In this document: positions 6,310 through 11,559 of the stretch, one piece after another
Numbering within the stretch: position 1 is the first letter of the stretch
How the letters are laid out: each line of letters starts with the position of its first letter
Assembly: GCA_050701115.1 (NCBI GenBank)
Contig: JBOHER010000429.1
Coordinates: 1 to 12,449, forward strand
Source: JBOHER01 sp050701115
GTDB lineage: Bacteria; Actinomycetota; Actinomycetes; Mycobacteriales; Pseudonocardiaceae
Length of the DNA stretch: 12,449 nucleotides
Direction: 5' to 3'
Program-made: the position numbers and the translations under genes
Notes under the pieces: generated by a model
Told to the model about the DNA's origin: nothing
Seen by the model: the letters and a program-made list of their open reading frames with translations, nothing else
Databases searched by the model: none

Positions 6310-6361
6310 TGCACGAACAGCAATCACCACAAGCCCCGGAGTCAGCTGACCCCGGGGCTTT
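6274..6361 (+). promoter_or_regulatory. Phe/Tyr transcription attenuator: pause hairpin, antiterminator and terminator
   Basis: Three mutually exclusive pairings are visible. The 1:2 hairpin joins ACGGGA (6275-6280) to TCCCGT (6294-6299), with an inner CCGG/CCGG stem (6282-6285 with 6289-6292), and begins within the Tyr codon. The 2:3 antiterminator is a perfect 8-bp match of GACTCCGG (6285-6292) to CCGGAGTC (6336-6343). The 3:4 terminator is a perfect 9-bp stem, AAGCCCCGG (6331-6339) with CCGGGGCTT (6352-6360), followed by a short TTT. A ribosome stalled at Phe-Phe-Tyr would cover strand 1, free strand 2 for strand 3 and prevent termination. A ribosome reaching the stop codon would allow 3:4 and termination. 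Confidence 0.75.
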
Positions 6362-6407
6362 CGTCGACTCAGGGGCACAGCAGAGTCCGGCGAGACCGGA
6401 GGCGGAC

Positions 6408-6710
6408 ATGAGCACCCAAGCACCTGAAGACGCGGCGAAGGACAACACCGAAAGCGGGCCGGTCTCTGCGGACGAGATCGGCAGACTGCGGGACGAGATC
6501 GACACCCTGGACACCGAGATCCTGAGGCTGATCAAACGCAGGGTTGAGGTCTCCAAGACCATCGGGGCCGCCCGGATGGCCGCGGGCGGCACGCGCATCG
6601 TCTACAACCGGGAAATGGACGTTCTTGCCCGCTACCGGGAACTCGGACCGGAGGGCCGCCAGTTGGCGTTGGCTCTGTTGAACCTCGGCCGCGGTCGCCT
6701 GGGGCGCTGA
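6408..6710 (+). CDS. Intracellular chorismate mutase, AroQ-delta type
   Basis: A 100-residue all-helical enzyme that rearranges chorismate to prephenate, the first committed step to phenylalanine and tyrosine. It matches M. tuberculosis Rv0948c closely (EID-x-LD-x-EIL, KRR-x-EVSK, GGTR, ELGP, GRGRLG). The active-site residues of that enzyme are all present by ungapped alignment: R28, R45, R56, V65, R68 and E69. AroQ-delta enzymes are weak alone and are activated by binding DAHP synthase, partly through their C-terminal R-L-G-x tail; that tail is kept here (RLGR), so the same partnership is expected. The ATG at 6408 has GGAGG (6398-6402) 5 nt upstream. An upstream in-frame extension is rejected because it would run through the attenuator. 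Expression is predicted to depend on Phe/Tyr supply. The gene is divergent from pcrA. Confidence 0.95.
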   Translation: MSTQAPEDAAKDNTESGPVSADEIGRLRDEIDTLDTEILRLIKRRVEVSKTIGAARMAAGGTRIVYNREMDVLARYRELGPEGRQLALALLNLGRGRLGR

Positions 6711-6738
6711 CCGACTCCCGCGCCGAATTCAGGGGTTG

Positions 6739-6751
6739 CCCGCCAGGCGGG
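6739..6751 (+). terminator. Short GC hairpin after chorismate mutase
   Basis: CCCGC and GCGGG form a 5-bp stem with a CAG loop, 28 nt after the stop codon and before the promoter of the next gene. There is no U-run. It is a possible terminator only. Confidence 0.35.
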
Positions 6752-6780
6752 ACCGGCGGCACTACGGGCACACTGGTCAG

Positions 6781-7098
6781 ATGGGAACGATCGTCAATGT
6801 GATCGCCGTGATCGTCGCGATCGCTGGTGTCCTCGCCGCACTTGGCCACGTCGGTTACCTCGCGCTGCTCAGTAGCGCGGCGAGCAAGCGCGCGGGTGGC
6901 GCACCGATCACGCAGTACGTCCGAAGCCGGTGGTTGATGGCAGGTGGCACGACGGCCGCGGCGCTGATCGCCTGGTTGCTCACGGTAAGCGACGCGATGC
7001 CGGTCGACATCCTGGCGATCATGCTCGGCGCCGGAAGCGGCGCGGTAGCCACCAAGGCATTGCAGTCAACGCGAACGCGGTACCGCAGCGGAGGCTGA
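6781..7098 (+). CDS. Small three-helix membrane protein of unknown function, probably leaderless
   Basis: A 105-residue protein with hydrophobic segments at about residues 3-28, 47-66 and 70-90. The segment around 33-45 (SKRAGGAPITQYVRSR) and the C-terminus are basic. I do not recognise a family. The start is taken at ATG 6781: no Shine-Dalgarno precedes it, and a -10-like CACACT (6769-6774) lies 6 nt upstream, so transcription would begin at the ATG itself. The frame extends 15 residues upstream, but that Arg-rich stretch overlaps the promoter and the hairpin at 6739-6751. The gene is separated from chorismate mutase by 70 nt and seems to form its own unit. Confidence 0.7.
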   Translation: MGTIVNVIAVIVAIAGVLAALGHVGYLALLSSAASKRAGGAPITQYVRSRWLMAGGTTAAALIAWLLTVSDAMPVDILAIMLGAGSGAVATKALQSTRTRYRSGG

Positions 7099-7225
7099 AA
7101 CGCAAGCAATTTCGCCGCGATGGCACGTATCTGATGAACCATCACCCATATGGCGGCGCGCGTCCGTGTGATGTCGAAGCTTTTTTGGCACCAGTACTGT
7201 TGTAGCGCCGCCCGCCTCTTACTCT

Positions 7226-7266
7226 GGTGCACGTGAATACTCACGCGCAGCGGCCGAACGTGCACC
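7226..7266. repeat. Perfect 9-bp inverted repeat with 23-nt spacer
   Basis: GGTGCACGT (7226-7234) is exactly complementary to ACGTGCACC (7258-7266). Each arm contains the palindrome GTGCAC. The arms could be two binding sites for a dimeric regulator or an RNA stem. They lie about 130-170 nt before the gene at 7394. Confidence 0.6.
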
Positions 7267-7308
7267 CAACGCACGCAGCGGTTCCGGGCATCCGGGGTAA
7301 TTCGCGCG

Positions 7309-7338
7309 CAAACGGAGCATGGTCCGCTGATCCGTTTG
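7309..7338. repeat. Perfect 8-bp inverted repeat with 14-nt spacer
   Basis: CAAACGGA (7309-7316) pairs exactly with TCCGTTTG (7331-7338). It lies 56 nt upstream of the ATG at 7394 and just downstream of a possible -10 (TAATTC), so it would be in the promoter or leader of that gene. Confidence 0.6.
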
Positions 7339-7393
7339 AGCTATCAACACCGGGGACCGCGTCAGATTCGCGTCGCGGAAAGGTCGCCCCGGC

Positions 7394-8659
7394 ATGAGCG
7401 AAACGATCACCGAGGAAGGAGATCTTCCAGCGCCCCCCGGCCGACATCGACGCAGTGCCGGGGCGAGTACGTGGACGCCCCTGGTCCGCGCGGGTGGCGG
7501 CGGCGGTCGACATCAGGCACCTGAGCCCACGAGCCCGCCCGACATCCCGGCACAGCCCACGCCGTTACTGGCCCGCATCATCGACCCGGCAGGCGAGTAC
7601 GGCTACCGGCCCACGCTCCGACCCCTCGCGGACGGCTTCGGCCGGATTCCCGTCGGCGCACTCGGCCAGGCCGCTCCCGAGCGCTTCTCCGGCGAACTGT
7701 CCCTCGACGACGTCGCCGCCGCCACGCTTGCCGAGGAACACGCATGGCCCGCAGGCAGCGCAGCGGTCGAGGTCGAGGTCGAGGTCGAGGACCAGCCCAC
7801 GATCAAACGGACCAAGGTCACGCTCACGCCCGCCGTGGACCGCGACGATGACGTCCGTGTGTACATCGCGCCACCGCCCGACGGGCTCAGCAAATTCGAC
7901 CTCGGCACCGTCCCCGCGTCGGTGACGCCACCGCCCACCTGGCGCAAGGCCGCCTGGTTCGCCTCGGTGTCCTCCGGTGGCGTCGTGGTCGCGTTGCTGG
8001 TAGCGGGTTCCTACCTGGTCGGCCAGCCGACGGAACAGAACGTGGCGATCGACGGCTGGCCGGGACTGCGCGGTACCCAGCCGGAATTCCACCACGAAGG
8101 ATTCACCGCTCCGACCTCCGATCGCACCGGCCGCACAACGGCCGCTCGCACCAGCCCGCCGGAGCGGATCAGCGACCTGGCAGGTGCCCGGCCCTCCGGG
8201 GTGAGCACGGCGCCCGCCGCCCCGGTGCCGGGTTCGAGCACGTCCCCTGGCGGCAGCGGCTCGCCCACCGGGACTCGGTCGGCCTCGCCGACCACCACGA
8301 CCGAGCGGCAGAAGCCGCCCCCGTCCTCCGCGCCACGGGACACCAGGACCGCGGAGTTCTACTCATTCCCGCCCGACGCGGAAACTATGGGGGACCGTTC
8401 GGAGACCTTCCTCAACGAGATCACCGAGAACCCCGAGAAGGCATGGGAGCAGACCGGCGGAGACCTGCGTGCCGAGGGCCCGGACGGCATCGCGGCCCGC
8501 TACGCGGACATCGCCTACTTCGAGATCGAGCACATCTACATCGATCAGCGCAAGCGGATGACGGTCAACACCGTCAAGGTGTACTGGAAGGACGGCGACG
8601 TCACCTCCCAACAGCGCACGCTGCGCTTCGAAGAAGGCGACAAGATCACCTCCGACTGA
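7394..8659 (+). CDS. Single-pass membrane protein with C-terminal extracytoplasmic domain (first of a tandem related pair)
   Basis: A 421-residue protein of unknown function. The N-terminal about 186 residues are presumably cytoplasmic, acidic and Pro-rich, with Thr and Ser residues that a kinase could modify. Residues 187-209 form one membrane helix. About 235-317 are a Pro/Ser/Thr-rich linker, and about 318-421 form a folded domain. That domain (NPEKAW, then LRAEG, a beta-like stretch, and MTVNTVKVYWKDG) resembles in size and order the small NTF2-like modules found outside the membrane in actinobacteria (inference), and aligns with the end of the protein at 8836-9744. The ATG at 7394 has GGAAAGG 10 nt upstream. 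The downstream neighbours are a related membrane protein and two kinase-fold proteins, suggesting a part in the same signalling system as sensor or substrate. Residues 125-132 are a (Val-Glu)4 run encoded by a 6-bp repeat. Confidence 0.85.
   Translation: MSETITEEGDLPAPPGRHRRSAGASTWTPLVRAGGGGGRHQAPEPTSPPDIPAQPTPLLARIIDPAGEYGYRPTLRPLADGFGRIPVGALGQAAPERFSGELSLDDVAAATLAEEHAWPAGSAAVEVEVEVEDQPTIKRTKVTLTPAVDRDDDVRVYIAPPPDGLSKFDLGTVPASVTPPPTWRKAAWFASVSSGGVVVALLVAGSYLVGQPTEQNVAIDGWPGLRGTQPEFHHEGFTAPTSDRTGRTTAARTSPPERISDLAGARPSGVSTAPAAPVPGSSTSPGGSGSPTGTRSASPTTTTERQKPPPSSAPRDTRTAEFYSFPPDAETMGDRSETFLNEITENPEKAWEQTGGDLRAEGPDGIAARYADIAYFEIEHIYIDQRKRMTVNTVKVYWKDGDVTSQQRTLRFEEGDKITSD
7765..7788 (+). repeat. 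Hexanucleotide repeat (GGTCGA)4 inside a gene
   Basis: Four exact copies of GGTCGA encode Val-Glu repeats (residues 125-132) in the cytoplasmic part of the 421-residue membrane protein. Slippage would change the protein by two residues per unit without breaking the frame. Confidence 0.9.
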
Positions 8660-8695
8660 TCCGCTTCGGGGTGCGCGCTCTTGGTCTTAGCTTAG

Positions 8696-8715
8696 GCCGG
8701 TCGGGCTACACCGGC
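8696..8715 (+). terminator. Hairpin after the 421-residue gene, possible terminator
   Basis: GCCGGT (8696-8701) and ACCGGC (8710-8715) form a 6-bp stem with an 8-nt loop, 36 nt after the stop codon. No U-run follows. The rest of the 176-nt gap (8660-8835) shows nothing else I can name. Confidence 0.35.
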
Positions 8716-8835
8716 GACCGCTTGCCGACAGTGCGCGGCCCTTCACCGACGATTACTGGTACCGCGGCGGGGAGCGGAGTTACCTGTGCATTGGGGTCCG
8801 TTCACGTCGCACGCGAAAGCTGAGGCGATCGAGAA

Positions 8836-9744
8836 GTGGCTGTCTGGAGGCGCCGGCGCCATCGGGTGCCCAAACCCGAGTCGGTCGCTGAGTTCCTCTG
8901 TCCGGAATTGCTCGCCGACCCGATGATCGACCACGACGCACTCAACGACCTCCTCCGGGATCCCAGCCGGCTTGCCGTCAGCGACCAGCCGGATCCGCCA
9001 CCTCCTCGGTACCTGGATTCCGATGCGACCGTGCCCGCGCACCGGCCCGATCCGGCCGAGCCGGTCGAACAGGGCAGCGTGCTCGGCCGGGTCAGCAAGC
9101 TGGCGGGGCTCGCTGTCGCGATGGCGGTGCTGGCTGCCGCGATGGTCGCCGCGTCGATGACCTCCGAGGCCAACCGCACCAGGGCCGATGACGAGCAGGC
9201 GAGGTCCCTACCCCACACATCCCTTACCGGAGTCCGCGCCCTGATCGGCTTACCTGGTCCCGATCCGCCTCCCCGGTCGCCACCCAGCCGTACCCCGGCC
9301 ACCCATGCCGAGGACACCACCGCGAGCCCACCCGACGCAACTGCCGAGAGCGGCTGGGCGAGCAGGCCGGACACGTCGCCGCCGCCGACCTCCACGACCC
9401 CCGAGCGGGTGACCAAGATCCAAGCCGTACAGGAATTCTATCGATGGGTGGCGGCAAACCCCGAGCATGCGCTCATCATGGTGAGCCCGAACCTGCGCGA
9501 CTCCGGGTCCGAAGACCTCGTGCGTATCTGGCGTACCGTGCGCGACATCACTGTGCACGAGGTGCGCGAGGAACCGAGCGGCATGGTGCGTGTTGTGGTG
9601 ACGATGATCCGGGACAACGACGAACAGGTTCGCATGACGCAACTGCTCGGCGTCGACAGCGGCCCATCTCCGCTGATCACCGAGGCCCGGCTGCTGTCCG
9701 CACAGCGCACTTCGGTCACTCAGGCATCGACCGGCGGCGCATAA
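8836..9744 (+). CDS. Single-pass membrane protein with C-terminal extracytoplasmic domain (second of a tandem related pair)
   Basis: A 302-residue protein of unknown function. Residues 1-86 are a presumably cytoplasmic, basic then acidic, Pro-rich region; about 87-108 are a membrane helix; about 139-190 are a Pro/Thr/Ser-rich linker; and about 192-293 are a folded domain. The domain aligns with that of the preceding gene: NPEHA (208-212) with NPEKA, L-R at 220-221 with L-R, M-V-R-V-V-V with M-T-V-N-T-V, then a loop Asp and a final I-T. The start is GTG at 8836, with an in-frame stop at 8821 and GAGG 10 nt upstream; the ribosome site is modest. The gene lies directly before the Ser/Thr kinase gene. 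The likely role is as an extracytoplasmic sensor or kinase substrate (inference from context). Confidence 0.82.
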   Translation: MAVWRRRRHRVPKPESVAEFLCPELLADPMIDHDALNDLLRDPSRLAVSDQPDPPPPRYLDSDATVPAHRPDPAEPVEQGSVLGRVSKLAGLAVAMAVLAAAMVAASMTSEANRTRADDEQARSLPHTSLTGVRALIGLPGPDPPPRSPPSRTPATHAEDTTASPPDATAESGWASRPDTSPPPTSTTPERVTKIQAVQEFYRWVAANPEHALIMVSPNLRDSGSEDLVRIWRTVRDITVHEVREEPSGMVRVVVTMIRDNDEQVRMTQLLGVDSGPSPLITEARLLSAQRTSVTQASTGGA

Positions 9745-9764
9745 CCCTCCCGGGTCCGTGTGCG

Positions 9765-9770
9765 TAGAGT
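9765..9770 (+). promoter_or_regulatory. Possible -10 element for the kinase gene
   Basis: TAGAGT fits the TANNNT pattern of actinobacterial -10 elements and lies in the 202-nt gap before the kinase. No convincing -35 is present. The resulting leader of about 170 nt contains a small hairpin (AGCGG/CCGCT, 9790-9803) and nothing else recognisable. Confidence 0.25.
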
Positions 9771-9946
9771 GAGCGAATAACCTGGGGCGAGCGGGTATCC
9801 GCTGGCGTTGACGGGCCAGGTCCGCCTCGTTGCGGCCAGGGGTCAGCGCTACCGGTCCGGACGTGCGCTGGGCCATGTGACCAGCCGATGCCGAGCATGG
9901 GATGAGCAGCAATGCGGAAGGCCACGTACAACCGAGGAGCCGCGCA

Positions 9947-11461
9947 GTGAGCGACGAGGGTCGCCTTGTCGCCGGTCGCTACCGCATCACCAGGCGAATC
10001 GGCACCGGGGCCATGGGAGCGGTCTGGCACGCTCAGGACGAGCTGTTGCAGCGGCCGGTCGCCATCAAGCAACTCTTGCTGCAACCGGGCCTCGACGAAG
10101 ATGATGCCGAGGAAGCACGCCAGCGCACCATGCGGGAAGGCCGCCTCGCGGCGCGACTGCACCATCCGAATGCCATCACGGTGTTCGACGTGTCCACCGA
10201 CGAGCACAGCCAGCCGTGCCTGATCATGGAGTATCTGGAATCCACCAGCCTCGCGGAGGTGCTCCGGGGCGGCACGACCCTGCCACCGATCGACGTGGCC
10301 AGGATCGGCGCGCAGATCGCTGCCGCGCTCAAGAGCGCGCACCGGGTCGGCATCGTGCACCGCGACATCAAGCCCGGCAACATCCTGCTGACCAGCGACG
10401 GCGTGGTGAAGATCACCGACTTCGGGATCTCCCGCGCCAACGACGACGTGACGGTGACCAAGACCGGCATGATCGCCGGTACGCCCGCCTATCTGGCCCC
10501 CGAGGTCGCCATCGGGCAGAACCCCGGTCCTGAGTCGGACGTCTTCTCGCTGGGCTCGACGCTGTACGCGGCGACCGAAGGCCAGCCGCCGTTCGGCCTG
10601 AGCGAGAACACGCTCAGCCTGCTGCATTCGGTCGCGGCGGGACAGATCAACCCGCCCCGCCAGTCCGGGCCGCTGACCAGCGTGCTCGCGCTGCTGCTGC
10701 ATCCGGACAAGGCACACCGGCCGACCGCGGCGGAAACCGAGGAGCTGCTCGACGCCGTCGCCAGGGGCGAGACCCCGATCGGCGCGCCGGACGCCGATTC
10801 CGCGACGACGGCCCGTCTTGGGGCAGCGGGTCCGGGGGCAGCGGGTCCGGGGGCAGCGGGCACGCCGGACGGTGATCCCGGCGCGACCGTGCTGGCGGGT
10901 CACTCGGGGACGCTGACCGGGCTGCCCGCCGCCGACGGCACCGGACCGGATGCCCCGACGGCCCTGTACGCCGGGGCGGTCCATGCTGACGGCACCCGGA
11001 CCGCGATGGACGCCGCCGACTATGACTATGACGACGGGCCGCCCCGCGGTCGCTGGCAGCGCCTGGTAGCGGTCGGCGGCCTTGTCCTCGTCGCGCTCGC
11101 CGCCTTCGGTCTCTGGATGTTCACCGGAAGCGGTGAACAGAACAACCCGAACACCAACCCAGCGCCGCCACCCACTTCGGCCCCTGCGAGCAGCGAAGAG
11201 CCCACGACCACGCCCGAGGAGCCGGAGCGCACGACCCAGGCTCCGCAGCCTGCGCCAGAACCGCGGCCGCAGCCCCAGCCGCAGGTGACGACCACCGAGC
11301 CGCCGGCCGAGCAGACAACCGAGCCGACCGAATTGACCACGCCGTCCGAGGAGAACTCCCCTCCCCCTGACGAAGATTCAGGAGGCGACGGCCCGCCACC
11401 AGGGGACGACACTTCCTCGTCCCCGCCCAGCACGCCATCCAGCCCCACATCCGCGGGCTAA
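9947..11461 (+). CDS. Transmembrane Hanks-type serine/threonine protein kinase
   Basis: A 504-residue PknB-like receptor kinase. The kinase domain (about 9-272) has all catalytic elements: G19-x-G-x-x-G loop (GTGAMG), K41 (VAIK), E64 of helix C, H138-R-D140, N145, D158-F-G and A184-P-E. The activation loop carries T169, T171 and T173 in a T-x-T arrangement like that autophosphorylated in PknB. A Gly/Ala/Pro/Asp-rich juxtamembrane stretch (about 275-368) leads to a membrane helix at about 371-391. The external tail (392-504) is Pro/Thr/Glu/Ser-rich without PASTA or other folded repeats. The start is GTG 9947, because GAGGAG (9934-9939) lies 7 nt upstream; an in-frame ATG at 9902 would add 15 residues and has a poor ribosome site. 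A degenerate kinase follows after 98 nt. Confidence 0.93.
   Translation: MSDEGRLVAGRYRITRRIGTGAMGAVWHAQDELLQRPVAIKQLLLQPGLDEDDAEEARQRTMREGRLAARLHHPNAITVFDVSTDEHSQPCLIMEYLESTSLAEVLRGGTTLPPIDVARIGAQIAAALKSAHRVGIVHRDIKPGNILLTSDGVVKITDFGISRANDDVTVTKTGMIAGTPAYLAPEVAIGQNPGPESDVFSLGSTLYAATEGQPPFGLSENTLSLLHSVAAGQINPPRQSGPLTSVLALLLHPDKAHRPTAAETEELLDAVARGETPIGAPDADSATTARLGAAGPGAAGPGAAGTPDGDPGATVLAGHSGTLTGLPAADGTGPDAPTALYAGAVHADGTRTAMDAADYDYDDGPPRGRWQRLVAVGGLVLVALAAFGLWMFTGSGEQNNPNTNPAPPPTSAPASSEEPTTTPEEPERTTQAPQPAPEPRPQPQPQVTTTEPPAEQTTEPTELTTPSEENSPPPDEDSGGDGPPPGDDTSSSPPSTPSSPTSAG
10820..10864 (+). repeat. Three 15-bp repeats in the juxtamembrane part of the kinase
   Basis: Units at 10820-10834, 10835-10849 and 10850-10864 encode Gly-Ala-Ala-Gly-Pro, Gly-Ala-Ala-Gly-Pro and Gly-Ala-Ala-Gly-Thr. 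The first two are identical (GGGGCAGCGGGTCCG). In-frame repeat-number change would lengthen or shorten the linker between the kinase domain and the membrane. Confidence 0.9.
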
Positions 11462-11497
11462 GAATTCACCCACACGTGCGCGTAACGGCGATCCACC

Positions 11498-11522
11498 GGA
11501 ACGCACTCGATAAGGTTAGGTT
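11498..11522 (+). promoter_or_regulatory. Possible ECF-sigma-type promoter before the degenerate kinase
   Basis: GGAAC (11498-11502) and GTT (11520-11522) are 17 nt apart, resembling promoters of SigH/SigR/SigE-class stress sigma factors. An alternative is a vegetative -10 around TAAGGT (11511-11516). The motif is short and could be chance. A near-perfect stem (ACCCAACT/AGCTGGGT, 11526-11533 with 11541-11548) lies between it and the ribosome site. Confidence 0.25.
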
Positions 11523-11559
11523 CTCACCCAACTGTCGGAGAGCTGGGTAAAGGACTGCT

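Larger units (their letters stand above)
7099..7393. other. 295-nt intergenic region with two inverted repeats
   Basis: I see no convincing gene. A run of six T at 7181-7186 is notable in this DNA, but no strong stem precedes it. Two perfect inverted repeats (7226-7266 and 7309-7338) lie upstream of the gene at 7394. TAATTC at 7298-7303 is a possible -10 without a recognisable -35. The ribosome site of the next gene is GGAAAGG at 7377-7383. Confidence 0.5.

Noticed and set aside
6366..6387. GACTC/GAGTC 5-bp stem between the attenuator and the chorismate mutase ribosome site
   Set aside because: The stem is short with a 12-nt loop and is likely a chance pairing.
6110..6598. In-frame upstream extension of PcrA by about 163 residues
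   Set aside because: It would run antisense through the attenuator and chorismate mutase gene; the ATG at 6109 has a good ribosome site and gives a family-typical length.
7185..7203. TTGGCAC followed by TGTTGTA, resembling a sigma-54 -24/-12 promoter
   Set aside because: The spacing and second element do not match the consensus well, and actinobacteria generally lack sigma-54.
9902..9946. ATG at 9902 as start of the kinase
   Set aside because: It has no good ribosome site, while GTG 9947 has GAGGAG at ideal spacing and starts just before the kinase domain, as in the neighbouring pseudokinase.
9716..10984. A 422-codon minus-strand frame opposite the Ser/Thr kinase
   Set aside because: It is antisense to an intact kinase with all motifs and has no recognisable content of its own.
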